The translations under genes were made by a program, and so were the position numbers. The notes beneath the pieces were generated by a model, which worked only from the letters and a program-made list of their open reading frames with translations, did no database searches and was not told the origin of the DNA. A stretch of DNA of 64,000 nucleotides from Pseudomonas frederiksbergensis (GTDB lineage: Bacteria > Pseudomonadota > Gammaproteobacteria > Pseudomonadales > Pseudomonadaceae). The stretch is taken from contig NZ_JQGJ02000015.1 of assembly GCF_000802155.2 (NCBI RefSeq), forward strand, positions 1 to 64,000, in the 5' to 3' direction. Below, piece after piece: positions 1-8,483 of the stretch (position 1 is its first letter; the number at the start of each line of letters is the position of its first letter).

Positions 1-159
1 TCGGACGTGACAGGACGTCAGTAAATCATGACGGGCAGATCGACTTGCAGCGTTTGTAACGCGATAAAACAACGTCAGGCGCCATCGCTAAAACCGGCCC
101 TCTGGCTCCGAATTCCAAGGCAAAACGCAGCCTTGTTTATTCCGCCACAGCCATCCTTC

Positions 160-435
160 CATCAAGCTACGAATCCTTGCGCCATTGCCTACAACTACGC
201 CAGAATCCGCCCCCTTGTGTGCCTTGACCATGGGTTCTATTGTTTTCCTGCCACTGCCCATCAGTGGTCGGGTTTAGTAGCTCGGTTAGTCATCTACGGT
301 TGCATGAGTGTCATCCAGTCAGGCGTTTGCCTGCACTTGATGGTGGCTGTGCGCAAGGCGCCTTCGGGCGCGCCGGGTTTGGTGACTTTACCGGTCTACT
401 AACTTGCGCACAGCTGCCTCCTTTCGTTTAGTAGC
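160..435 (+). ncRNA. Conserved structured leader of DUF6124 gene, copy 1
   Basis: This non-coding stretch precedes the DUF6124 gene and is repeated, in reverse orientation, upstream of the second DUF6124 gene at 62434-62705. Visible parts in order: a near-identical 5' block (160-245); a perfect hairpin CCACTG(251-256)/CAGTGG(262-267); the box GTTTAGTAGC (272-281); a long stem whose arms are 342-357 and 403-418, closing on a GCGCC-TTCG-GGCGC hairpin near 358-372; the box GTCTACTAAC (394-403), almost the inverse of the first box; and GTTTAGTAGC again at 426-435. The stem differs from copy 2 by paired changes (G-C to A-T, A-T to G-C). The shared 5' block can be read as an open frame, but most differences between the copies would change amino acids, so I treat it as RNA or DNA structure rather than a gene. 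Function unknown: cis leader, separate sRNA or mobile element are all possible. Confidence 0.6.
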
Positions 436-469
436 GAGATGGTGGCGGCCCTACTATAGGAAAGTCCCA

Positions 470-817
470 ATGTTCAAACCTACTCCGAACCCTCCAGAGA
501 CAGGCCACGCCAAATCCAAAGCAAAAAAGCACGACGAAGCCACCAATCGCGCTTTGGATTACTACCTGCTACCAAAACCGGAAAAGTCCGAAGATGCGTC
601 CCAACCGGGTCAGCTCTTCACCGTCGCCAAAAACGCCGACAACGAATCCCTCCTCGCCAACCTCAGCGAAACCCTGGCGGCAGCCGATGCGATGGTCAGC
701 AACCTGGCTTTCGATCTGGAAGGCCAGCGTCGTCACATCCTCCTCGGCATTCAACAGTTGATTGAATTGAGTTCACTGCTGGCGAATCGGGTGTTGGATA
801 ACGTTGATCCGCGATAG
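470..817 (+). CDS. DUF6124 family protein (copy 1)
   Basis: Small soluble protein of 115 aa of unknown function, of a family common and multi-copy in Pseudomonas. I chose the ATG at 470 because AGGAAAG (458-464) sits at normal spacing and the protein then starts MFKPTPNPPE, matching the paralogue at 62035-62397 (MYKITPNPPE). Charged, Lys-rich N-terminus (residues 10-45), then a helical C-terminal half with LLANLSETLAAADAMVSNLA and IQQLIELSSLLANRVLDN. No signal peptide, membrane segment or catalytic motif is visible. It stands alone, with a structured leader upstream and a hairpin terminator downstream. Confidence 0.8.
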   Translation: MFKPTPNPPETGHAKSKAKKHDEATNRALDYYLLPKPEKSEDASQPGQLFTVAKNADNESLLANLSETLAAADAMVSNLAFDLEGQRRHILLGIQQLIELSSLLANRVLDNVDPR

Positions 818-842
818 CAGGTAAATATCCTTCCCAAAAGCA

Positions 843-868
843 AACCCGACATCTTGTGTGTCGGGTTC
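843..868 (+). terminator. Hairpin terminator after DUF6124 copy 1
   Basis: AACCCGAC and GTCGGGTT arms enclose a short loop 25 bp after the stop codon. The same AACCCGAC stem follows the second DUF6124 gene. The T-run is weak here. A second stem, GCCCGC(897-902)/GCGGGC(917-922), lies just downstream. I see no gene between 870 and 1057. Confidence 0.55.
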
Positions 869-1057
869 GCTCTATTAATGTTCCAGAAACACGAAAGCCC
901 GCAGAGATTTCGCTCAAGCGGGCCTCGGAAGGTAGGCACGAGAGTCACCCCTCATGCGTTGGGATAAGTATTGTTGCGGGACAATCACTAGGTCAGTCAA
1001 ATTTGATGAATGCCCGTGATCTTGCAGATCTTTGCGCGACGCGTACATTTCCGAGCA

Positions 1058-1097
1058 TAAAAAAACGGGCCTGCATTCCCACGCAGCCCCGTTTTTT
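1058..1097 (-). terminator. Terminator of metNIQ operon
   Basis: An A-rich run, the stem ACGGG-CCTGC ... GCAG-CCCCGT and a T-run form a bidirectional Rho-independent terminator 16 bp beyond the metQ stop codon on the minus strand. Confidence 0.7.
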
Positions 1098-1112
1098 CAC
1101 CACCTGATCAGC

Positions 1113-1883
1113 TCAAAACGCCGGCAAAACCGCGCCTTTATACTTCTCAAGGATAAAAGCCTTCACCTCCGGCGTATGCAGCGCCGCAACCAGCTTCTTC
1201 ATCGCCTCGCTGTCCTTGTCGTCCGGACGGGCCACCAAGATGTTCACATAAGGCGAGTCGTTACCTTCGATCACCAGCGCATCCTTGGAAGGATCAAGCT
1301 TGGCTTCCAACGCATAGTTGGTATTGATCAGCGCCAAATCCACCTGAGTCAGCACCCGCGGAATGGTCGCCGCTTCCAGCTCGCGGAATTTCAGATCCTT
1401 CGGATTTCCGGTGATGTCCTTGGTCGTCGACAGGATGTTGTCCGAATCCTTCAACTTGATCACCCCAGCCTTAGCCAGCAGCAACAGCGCACGGCCGCCG
1501 TTGGTGGCGTCGTTCGGGATCACTACGTTGGCGCCGCCCGGCAGTTCTGTCAGTGCCTTGTACTTGCTGGAATATGCGCCCAGGGGCTCCAGGTGCACGC
1601 CGGCCACGCTCACCAGGTTCGTGCCCTTGGCCTTGTTGAACTCATCCAGGTACGGCTGGTGCTGGAAGAAGTTGGCGTCCAGGCGCTTTTCGGCGACTTG
1701 TACGTTCGGCTGGATGTAGTCGGTGAAGACTTTGACCTTGAGGTCCACGCCTTCTTTGGCCAATGCCGGTTTGACGAATTCGAGGATTTCCGCGTGGGGG
1801 ACCGGGGTGGCAGCGACAGTCAGTGTCTCGGCGTGGGCGGAAAACGCGGCGGCGGCAGCGAAGGCAACCAGTAGTTTTTTCAT
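1113..1883 (-). CDS. metQ: D-methionine ABC transporter, substrate-binding protein MetQ
   Basis: Periplasmic substrate-binding protein of the NlpA/MetQ family (256 aa) that delivers methionine to MetNI. The N-terminus MKKLLVAFAAAAAFSAHAET is a classical signal peptide with an AHA cleavage site. There is no lipobox cysteine, so it should be soluble in the periplasm, unlike the E. coli lipoprotein. Family sequence follows at once (LTVAATPVPHAEILE, FFQHQPYLDEF, LPGGANVVIPNDATNGGRAL). It is the last gene of the metN-metI-metQ operon, 79 bp after metI, and is followed by a terminator. Specificity (D-Met, L-Met or Met-sulfoxide) cannot be read from the sequence. Confidence 0.92.
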   Translation of the reverse strand: MKKLLVAFAAAAAFSAHAETLTVAATPVPHAEILEFVKPALAKEGVDLKVKVFTDYIQPNVQVAEKRLDANFFQHQPYLDEFNKAKGTNLVSVAGVHLEPLGAYSSKYKALTELPGGANVVIPNDATNGGRALLLLAKAGVIKLKDSDNILSTTKDITGNPKDLKFRELEAATIPRVLTQVDLALINTNYALEAKLDPSKDALVIEGNDSPYVNILVARPDDKDSEAMKKLVAALHTPEVKAFILEKYKGAVLPAF

Positions 1884-1962
1884 TCAGCTAACTCCTTGTG
1901 GGGCGCCTGCTCTTGGCGCCTGCCAGCGAATGGCCGGCTCATGGTTTATTGGCCGCGAGGCC

Positions 1963-2637
1963 TTATTTTCTAGAGAAATGCACAACCAGTTTGTCGCCTA
2001 CGGTCTGCAGGACCTGGACCAGCACCAGCAGCAACACCACCGTGACCACCATCACATCGGTCTGGAAACGCTGGTAACCGAAGCGGATCGCCAGGTCGCC
2101 CAAACCACCGGCGCCGACCACACCGGCCATGGCCGTGTAGGACACCAGCGTAATCGCTGTCACCGTAATCGCTGCAAAAATGCCTGGGCGGGCTTCCGGC
2201 AGCAAGGCGTTGACGATGATTTGCCGCGTCGTTGCGCCCATGGCCTGGGTCGCTTCGATGATGCCGCGGTCGACTTCGCGCAGGGCGGTTTCCACCAGGC
2301 GGGCGAAGAACGGTGTGGCGCCGACCACCAGCGGTGGAATCGCGCCGGCCACGCCCAGGGAGGTGCCGGTGATCAACACCGTGAACGGGATCATCACGAT
2401 CAACAGGATGATGAACGGCAGCGAACGCAGGATGTTGACGATCAGCGACAGCAGCGCATAAACGCCGCGGGCTTCGAGCAATTGGCGCGGGCTGCACAGG
2501 AACAGCAGCACCCCCAGGGGCAGGCCGAGCAGCACGGTGAACAGCAGCGAACCGAACAGCATCAGGAAGGTGTCGCCAGTGGCCAGCCAGATTTCCAGCC
2601 AGTCGATGTTGGAGAAAAACGAATTCAGCAGTTCCAT
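1963..2637 (-). CDS. metI: Methionine ABC transporter permease MetI
   Basis: Inner-membrane permease (224 aa), forming a MetN2I2 complex. Several hydrophobic helices are evident, with the type-I importer EAA loop around EATQAMGATTRQIIVNALLPEA that couples to the ATPase. Its ATG overlaps the metN stop codon (TAATG), indicating translational coupling. Length and sequence are typical of the BPD_transp_1 family. Confidence 0.93.
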   Translation of the reverse strand: MELLNSFFSNIDWLEIWLATGDTFLMLFGSLLFTVLLGLPLGVLLFLCSPRQLLEARGVYALLSLIVNILRSLPFIILLIVMIPFTVLITGTSLGVAGAIPPLVVGATPFFARLVETALREVDRGIIEATQAMGATTRQIIVNALLPEARPGIFAAITVTAITLVSYTAMAGVVGAGGLGDLAIRFGYQRFQTDVMVVTVVLLLVLVQVLQTVGDKLVVHFSRK

Positions 2638-3644
2638 TAGCGCAGCACCTCCATGTGGACATCGGCCGCGGTGAAGCGGGCGAACGCCGCCTCCATGTCA
2701 CCGCCGGTGATGGCGAGGGTCAGTTGCCCGTAGGGGGTGTCTTTGATGCGGTCGATGCGGCCGGCCAGGATGCTGTAGTCCACGCCGGTTTCCCGGGCGA
2801 CGGTGCCGAGCAGTGGCGCGTAGGTCGCGTCGCCCTGGAACGTCAGACGCACGATGCGCCCTGGGACGTGAGCGAAGTCGTCGCGCTGTTCGCTTTCGTC
2901 GATCTGCTCGTCTTCCTGGACGAAACGCTTGGTGGTCGGGTGCTTCGGATGCAGGAACACCTGGGCCACTGGGCCTTGCTCGACGATCACGCCAGCGTCC
3001 ATCACGGCCACTTGGTCGCAAACGCGGCGGATCACGTCCATTTCATGGGTGATCAGCACGATGGTCAGCTTCAGCTCGCGGTTGATCTCCGCCAGCAGTT
3101 GCAGCACCGAGGCGGTGGTCTGCGGGTCGAGGGCGCTGGTGGCCTCGTCGCACAGCAGGATCTTGGGTTTGGTCGCCAGGGCGCGGGCGATGCCGACGCG
3201 TTGCTTCTGGCCGCCGGACAGTTGCGCCGGGTATTTGCGAGCGTGGTCGGACAGCCCTACCCGCGCCAGCAGTTCGGCGACGCGGCGGTCGATTTCGCTG
3301 CGGGACAACTCGCCGGCCAGCGTCAGCGGCAGCGCGACGTTGTCGGCCACGGTTTTGGACGCCAGCAGGTTGAAGTGCTGGAAAATCATCCCGACTTGCT
3401 GGCGGAAGCGGCGCAAGCCACCGGCGTCCAGGGCGGTGACTTCTTCGCCGTCGACGATGATCTTGCCGCCCGTGGAGTCTTCCAGGCGATTGATCAGGCG
3501 CAGCAGGGTACTTTTTCCTGCACCGGAATGGCCAATCAGGCCGAAGACCTGACCGTTCTCGATTGTCAGACTGGTCGGATGCAGGGCGGGGATATCCCTA
3601 CCGGCAACCCGGTAGGTTTTATGGACGTTTTGAAACTCGATCAC
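2637..3644 (-). CDS. metN: Methionine ABC transporter ATP-binding protein MetN
   Basis: Cytoplasmic ATPase (335 aa) powering methionine import. Walker A GHSGAGKST lies near residues 38-46, signature LSGGQKQR near 142, Walker B ILLCDEATSALD near 161, and the switch His in ITHEMD. The extra C-terminal part (about 255-335, LLGTVARETGVDYSILAGRI) is the NIL domain, which in the E. coli homologue binds methionine and causes trans-inhibition of transport. It heads the operon. The 266-bp gap shared with divergent katE must hold its promoter; I could not single out a convincing one. Confidence 0.94.
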   Translation of the reverse strand: MIEFQNVHKTYRVAGRDIPALHPTSLTIENGQVFGLIGHSGAGKSTLLRLINRLEDSTGGKIIVDGEEVTALDAGGLRRFRQQVGMIFQHFNLLASKTVADNVALPLTLAGELSRSEIDRRVAELLARVGLSDHARKYPAQLSGGQKQRVGIARALATKPKILLCDEATSALDPQTTASVLQLLAEINRELKLTIVLITHEMDVIRRVCDQVAVMDAGVIVEQGPVAQVFLHPKHPTTKRFVQEDEQIDESEQRDDFAHVPGRIVRLTFQGDATYAPLLGTVARETGVDYSILAGRIDRIKDTPYGQLTLAITGGDMEAAFARFTAADVHMEVLR

Positions 3645-3910
3645 GTAGCGAACCTTGTGGGGCGCGTTGGAAAAGGATCAGCGGTTAGCCGGGCGCGCAT
3701 TTTAGCCTGTCCGTATAGAGGTTCTTAGCATTTATTTGAGATTGAACCAGCGATTTGGCAATAAGGCGATCAAAGGACATAAAAAAGGAACACAGCGAAA
3801 CGGTATCGGTCACTCATTAAGCAACTCAAAACATGCCCAGGTACCGTGCCTGGTGCATCGAACTCACGGGTCCTGGCCACGGCGGGGATCGCAACGAGGA
3901 GTCATGCCTG

Positions 3911-6046
3911 ATGAGCACTCACAAACCTGCCGGCCCCAGCCAATTGGCGGGGACCGATACCCTGGATCGCAGCAATACCAACGACAAGCTCGAAAGCCTG
4001 GAGCAGTTTCGTTCCGACGCCACCGAGCAGGCGTTGCGCACCAACCAGGGCGTGAAGATCGCCGACAACCAGAACACCTTGCGCGCCGGCCCCCGCGGCC
4101 CCTCGCTGCTGGAAGACTTCATCATGCGTGAGAAAATCACGCATTTTGACCACGAGCGCATCCCGGAGCGCATCGTCCATGCCCGCGGGACCGGGGCCCA
4201 TGGCTACTTCCAGGCCTATGAATCACATGCGGCCCTGACCAAGGCCGGTTTCCTACAGGACCCAAGCAAGAAAACCCCGGTCTTCGTGCGCTTTTCCACC
4301 GTGCAAGGTCCACGAGGCTCCGGTGACACCGTGCGGGACGTGCGCGGCTTTGCGGTGAAGTTTTTCACTGACGAAGGCAACTTCGACTTGGTGGGCAACA
4401 ACATGCCGGTATTTTTCATCCAGGACGCGGTGAAATTTCCAGACTTTGTCCACGCGGTAAAACCCGAGCCCCATAACGAAATTCCTACAGGCGGCTCTGC
4501 CCACGACACGTTCTGGGATTTTGTCTCGCTGGTGCCGGAATCAGCTCATATGGTGATCTGGGCGATGTCCGACCGGGCCATTCCAAAAAGCCTACGCACC
4601 ATGCAGGGCTTTGGCGTGCACACCTTTCGCATGATCAACGCTGAAGGCCGTAGCAGTTTCGTCAAGTTTCACTGGCGACCCAAGGCCGGCACCTGTTCTT
4701 TGGTGTGGGACGAAGCCCAGAAGCTCGCGGGCAAGGACACCGACTTCCATCGCCGCGACCTGTGGGAATCCATCGAGATGGGCGATTACCCGGAATGGGA
4801 GTTCGGCGTGCAAATCGTTGCCGAGGAAGACGAGCACAAGTTCGACTTCGACCTGCTCGACCCGACCAAGATCATCCCTGAAGAACTCGTACCCATCACT
4901 CCTTTGGGCAAGATGGTGCTGAACCGCAACCCGGATAATTTCTTCGCTGAAGTCGAGCAAATCGCCTTCTGCCCTGGGCACATCGTGCCAGGCATCGACT
5001 TTTCCAACGATCCGCTGCTGCAAGGCCGGCTGTTTTCCTACACCGATACGCAGATCAGCCGACTTGGCGGGCCGAATTTTCATGAGCTGCCGATCAACCG
5101 GGCGATTACGCCGGTGCACAACGGCCAGCGCGATGCCATGCACCGCACCACCATCGACAAGGGGCGTGCGTCCTACGAGCCAAACTCCATCGACGGTGGA
5201 TGGCCGAAGGAAACCCCGCCCGGCCCGCAGGATGGTGGTTTCGAAAGTTATCCAGAGCGTATCGACGCCTACAAGATCCGCCAGCGCAGTGATTCGTTCG
5301 GCGATCACTTTTCCCAGGCTCGGCTGTTCTACAAGAGCATGAGCCCTCATGAGCAGGAGCACATCATCGCCGCCTACAGCTTCGAACTGGGCAAGGTGGA
5401 GCGGGAGTTCATCCGGGCGCGGCAGGTCAATGAGATCCTTGCCAACATCGACCTGGAATTGGCCGGGCGGGTCGCCAAGAACCTCGGTTTGCCGGCGCCC
5501 ACCGCTGGTACGGTCGATGTTCCGCAGCCTTCGCTGGAACAATCCCCCGCCCTGAGCCAGGCGAACCTGCTTTCCGGCGACATCAAGACGCGCAAAGTGG
5601 CGGTGTTGGTGGCTAACGGTGTCGATGGGGCGATCATCGATACGCTCAAACAGGCTCTGGAGGCTGAGGGCGCCCACGCCAAAGTGCTGGGGCCGACTTC
5701 GGCGCCGGTTACTACGGCCGATGGGCAGACGCTGGCGGTGGATGCGTCCATGGAAGGCATGCCGTCGATTGCCTTTGACGCGGTGTTCGTGCCCGGTGGC
5801 GCGGAGTCGATCAAGGCCTTGAGTCGCGACGGTGTGGCGTTGCATTACGTGCTGGAGGCCTACAAGCATCTGAAAGCCATTGGCCTTCATGGTGAGGCCC
5901 GGCAGTTGTTGGTGGAATTGAAGCTGGAGGTGGATGCGGGGTTGATCGAAGACGCGGATGCGAGCGGTTTTTCGCGATTTTTTGCGGCGACTGCTCAGCA
6001 TCGGGTTTGGGCGCGGGAGCCCAAGGCGAAGGCGGTTCCGGCCTGA
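3911..6046 (+). CDS. katE: Monofunctional large-subunit catalase HPII (KatE)
   Basis: Haem catalase (711 aa) that decomposes hydrogen peroxide. The ATG at 3911 has AGGAG at 3897-3901 and gives the usual MSTHKPAG start; longer frames upstream lack family similarity. The core shows the distal His in RIVHARGTGAHGYF, the VRFSTVQGPRGSGDTVRD segment, the active-site Asn in DLVGNNMPVFFIQD and the proximal Tyr in RLFSYTDTQISRLGG. The last 150 residues or so (KVAVLVANGVDGAIIDTLKQ onward) form the class-I-glutamine-amidotransferase-like domain typical of large clade-2 catalases. Alone in its transcription unit, divergent from metN. Stationary-phase (RpoS) control is known for the family but not shown here. 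Confidence 0.95.
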   Translation: MSTHKPAGPSQLAGTDTLDRSNTNDKLESLEQFRSDATEQALRTNQGVKIADNQNTLRAGPRGPSLLEDFIMREKITHFDHERIPERIVHARGTGAHGYFQAYESHAALTKAGFLQDPSKKTPVFVRFSTVQGPRGSGDTVRDVRGFAVKFFTDEGNFDLVGNNMPVFFIQDAVKFPDFVHAVKPEPHNEIPTGGSAHDTFWDFVSLVPESAHMVIWAMSDRAIPKSLRTMQGFGVHTFRMINAEGRSSFVKFHWRPKAGTCSLVWDEAQKLAGKDTDFHRRDLWESIEMGDYPEWEFGVQIVAEEDEHKFDFDLLDPTKIIPEELVPITPLGKMVLNRNPDNFFAEVEQIAFCPGHIVPGIDFSNDPLLQGRLFSYTDTQISRLGGPNFHELPINRAITPVHNGQRDAMHRTTIDKGRASYEPNSIDGGWPKETPPGPQDGGFESYPERIDAYKIRQRSDSFGDHFSQARLFYKSMSPHEQEHIIAAYSFELGKVEREFIRARQVNEILANIDLELAGRVAKNLGLPAPTAGTVDVPQPSLEQSPALSQANLLSGDIKTRKVAVLVANGVDGAIIDTLKQALEAEGAHAKVLGPTSAPVTTADGQTLAVDASMEGMPSIAFDAVFVPGGAESIKALSRDGVALHYVLEAYKHLKAIGLHGEARQLLVELKLEVDAGLIEDADASGFSRFFAATAQHRVWAREPKAKAVPA

Positions 6047-6084
6047 TGAGGGCCTGAAGGGGTTTGTTGCAGGACAGGGCGCTT

Positions 6085-6147
6085 TCGCGAGCAAGCCCGC
6101 TCTCACACAAGGTTTGCGAACAACCTTGTGGGAGCGGGCTTGCTCCG
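6085..6147. repeat. REP palindrome pair
   Basis: Two inverted copies of the GTGGGAGCGGGCTTGCTC-type repeat (6085-6112 and 6124-6147) separated by a few bases, between katE and the convergent lipoprotein gene. This is a typical Pseudomonas extragenic palindromic doublet. Confidence 0.7.
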
Positions 6148-6168
6148 GGCTGCGTTCCTACGGAGCTT

Positions 6169-6882
6169 TTAGGGCTTGCGCGGAGTCAGCACCATCTGCG
6201 CTGGCACACTGCGCAAAATCTGTTTCCGCAACTTCAGATCAAACCCCGGATCAAGCTTCTTGACTCGCTTGTCCAGTAACGTCGCCAGCCAAGGGTAATC
6301 ATCGGTACGCGGCGCCTGGATGCTGACGTCGCACTGATAATTCACCACATCGGCGGCGATGGCATCCAGTTGCCGACGCATTTGCTGAATATCGGCTATG
6401 TTGAGCGCAACGGTGGTGCTCGGTGCGCTCGGGTCGATCACCTTGGCAACCGGCTTGGCTTCGGCGGCCTTGAGGTCGGCCTCGGCTTTTTCCAGGTCGG
6501 CCTTGCGGGCTTCGGCAATGGCGCTGTTGAACTCGCCGGTCAGCGCCGGAGCCTTGGGCATCAAGGCTCGGGCTCGGCTAAGAGCGGTGGCGGCAGCGTT
6601 GACATCGCCTTTTTGCAGGTCGATCTGGCTGCGGCGCAGATACGCCTCGGCCAATTGCCGCTGGTAAGGTTCCAGCGTCGGGTCTTCGGGCGACTGGGCT
6701 TGCAAGGCGGCCAACTGGCCTTCAGCGGTGGCCAGCTCATTGCTGGCCAGGCTTTGCTCGAGCTGCGCGATGGCCGGGCCCCGCGGATCGGGAGCCTGGG
6801 TGACCGGCGGAGTACTCTGGCACGCGCCCAGCAGTAGGGAAAATGCGACAAGGAGCAGATAACGGGAGGCGAACGGCTTCAT
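6169..6882 (-). CDS. TPR-like envelope lipoprotein of unknown function
   Basis: Predicted lipoprotein (237 aa): signal peptide ending LLLGAC gives a lipobox with Cys at residue 21. An Ala/Gln-rich helical region with tetratricopeptide-like spacing follows (LEQSLASNELATAEGQLAAL, YLRRSQIDLQKGDVNAAATALSRA), then a coiled-coil-prone stretch (ARKADLEKAEADLKAAEAK) and a conserved C-terminal part (IADIQQMRRQLDAIAADV, DLKLRKQILRSVPAQM). It lies directly downstream of znuB in the same direction (37 bp) and is conserved at this place in Pseudomonas, so it may be co-transcribed with the zinc genes. No role in zinc uptake is shown. Confidence 0.75.
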   Translation of the reverse strand: MKPFASRYLLLVAFSLLLGACQSTPPVTQAPDPRGPAIAQLEQSLASNELATAEGQLAALQAQSPEDPTLEPYQRQLAEAYLRRSQIDLQKGDVNAAATALSRARALMPKAPALTGEFNSAIAEARKADLEKAEADLKAAEAKPVAKVIDPSAPSTTVALNIADIQQMRRQLDAIAADVVNYQCDVSIQAPRTDDYPWLATLLDKRVKKLDPGFDLKLRKQILRSVPAQMVLTPRKP

Positions 6883-6919
6883 TCCTGCGACTCTCTATTT
6901 GCGCAAAAAGCGAGCAAGT

Positions 6920-7708
6920 CTACACCCCTCGACGGGGCAGGACAAAACTCAGCAGAAACAACGCCGCGGCGCTGACCACGATCGAGGGGCCGGCCGGGGT
7001 GTCCTTGAACCAGGAAAGGGCCAGGCCACCACAGACCGCGAGCATGCCCAGCAGGCTCGCGCCCAGGGCCATTTGCTCGGGCGAGCGGGCGTGACGCTGT
7101 GCCGCAGCCGCCGGGATGATCAGCAATGAAGTAATCAGCAACACACCGACGATTTTCATCGCCACTGCAATGACCACGGCGATCAACAGCATCAGCGCCA
7201 AGCGCAGGCTGACCACCGGCAGACCCTCGACCCGCGCCAGTTCTTCATGGACAGTGACCGCCAGCAATGGACGCCACAGCGCCACCAGCAACAGCAATAC
7301 CGCCGCACTGCCGCCCAGGATCCAGGCGAGATCCGCAGGGCTGATTGCCAGCAGATCGCCGAACAGATAGGCCATCAGGTCGATCCGCACGTCACGCATG
7401 AAGCTCAGCACCACCAGCCCGAGGGACAAGGTGCTTGGTGCGAGGATCCCCAGCAGCGTGTCGGACGCCAGCGGCTGGCGCTGTTGCAGGGTGACCAGCA
7501 CCACCGCCAGCAACAGGCAGCCAACGGTCACCGCGATGGCCGGGCTGAAATCCAGCAGAAACCCCAGGGCCACCCCCAGTAGTGCCGCATGGGACAAGGT
7601 GTCGCCGAAATAGGCCATGCGTCGCCAGACCACGAACGAACCCAGCGGACCGGCGACCAGGGCGAGGGCCAAGCCTGCGAGCAGGGCGTACAACAGAAAA
7701 TCAGCCAT
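6920..7708 (-). CDS. znuB: Zinc ABC transporter permease ZnuB
   Basis: Inner-membrane permease of the high-affinity zinc importer (262 aa, ABC-3 family) with about eight hydrophobic segments, including VWRRMAYFGDTLSHAALLGVAL and MKIVGVLLITSLLIIPAAAA. I place the start at the ATG ending at 7708 (MADFLLYALLAGLALALV). An upstream extension to 7789 would be a Pro/Met-rich tail inside znuC with no family match. With this start the gene overlaps the znuC stop by 8 bp, as expected for a coupled zur-znuC-znuB operon. Confidence 0.93.
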   Translation of the reverse strand: MADFLLYALLAGLALALVAGPLGSFVVWRRMAYFGDTLSHAALLGVALGFLLDFSPAIAVTVGCLLLAVVLVTLQQRQPLASDTLLGILAPSTLSLGLVVLSFMRDVRIDLMAYLFGDLLAISPADLAWILGGSAAVLLLLVALWRPLLAVTVHEELARVEGLPVVSLRLALMLLIAVVIAVAMKIVGVLLITSLLIIPAAAAQRHARSPEQMALGASLLGMLAVCGGLALSWFKDTPAGPSIVVSAAALFLLSFVLPRRGV

Positions 7709-8483
7709 GCTTGCAGCCGTCTCCATGAACATGATTGGAAGCAGAAGGGGCACTGACCACCGAACCATGCAGGTCATGGGCGTGGTCATGGTGGTGGTGA
7801 TAAATCGCCAGGCTTTGTGCGTTCTTTCCGAACAACTCGACGAAGGCCGGATCGCCGCTGACTTGCTCGGGATGCCCGGAGCAGCAGACGTGGCGGTTGA
7901 GGCAGACCACTTGGTCGGTGGTGCTCATCACCAAGTGCAAATCGTGGGAGACCATCAGCACGCCGCAGCCGTGGCGGTCGCGCAGGCGCGTGATCAGGCT
8001 GTACAGCTCGGCCTGGCCCGCTACGTCGACGCCTTGCACTGGCTCGTCGAGCACCAACAATTCAGGCTCGCGCAGCAGGGCGCGGGCCAGCAATACCCGT
8101 TGCATCTCGCCACCGGAGACACTTTGCACCGGGCTGTCGATCACCTGTTCGGCGCCGACCTCCTTCAGCGCCGCCAAGGCCCGCTCGCGATCGACGCCCG
8201 GCACCAGGCGCAGAAAGCGCAGCACCGACAGCGGCAACGTCGGATCGACGTGGAGTTTTTGCGGCATGTAGCCGACGCGCAACCTGGGCTTGCGCCAGAC
8301 GCTGCCGCTGTCGGGCTTGAGCAAGCCCAATACGGCGCGTACCAGGGTGGTCTTGCCGGCGCCGTTGGGTCCGATCAAGGTCACGATCTGCCCCGGCTCG
8401 ACGCTCAGGTGAATGTTGTCCAGCACGTTCTGCCCGGCGAACGTCACGGCCACCTGCTCGAGGCGGATCAGTGCGTTGCTCAT
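7701..8483 (-). CDS. znuC: Zinc ABC transporter ATP-binding protein ZnuC
   Basis: ATPase (260 aa) driving ZnuB. Walker A GPNGAGKTTL near residue 38, signature SVSGGEMQR, Walker B LLVLDEPVQGVD, switch His in VSHDLH. The tail is unusually His-rich (YHHHHDHAHDLHG and NHVHGDGCKHG), as is usual for ZnuC of this genus, and could bind zinc. The ATG at 8483 overlaps the zur stop (TGATG). Members of this operon are normally repressed by Zur when zinc is sufficient. Confidence 0.94.
   Translation of the reverse strand: MSNALIRLEQVAVTFAGQNVLDNIHLSVEPGQIVTLIGPNGAGKTTLVRAVLGLLKPDSGSVWRKPRLRVGYMPQKLHVDPTLPLSVLRFLRLVPGVDRERALAALKEVGAEQVIDSPVQSVSGGEMQRVLLARALLREPELLVLDEPVQGVDVAGQAELYSLITRLRDRHGCGVLMVSHDLHLVMSTTDQVVCLNRHVCCSGHPEQVSGDPAFVELFGKNAQSLAIYHHHHDHAHDLHGSVVSAPSASNHVHGDGCKHG

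Noticed and set aside
28..402. 124-codon open frame in the first DUF6124 leader, partly matched by a frame at 62502-62747
   Set aside because: DNA similarity is high but most differences between copies change the amino acid, and the part after the hairpin is not conserved. Better explained as a conserved non-coding element.
4592..6106. 504-codon open frame antisense to katE
   Set aside because: Overlaps a fully conserved catalase gene; Arg/Gln-rich translation typical of a shadow.
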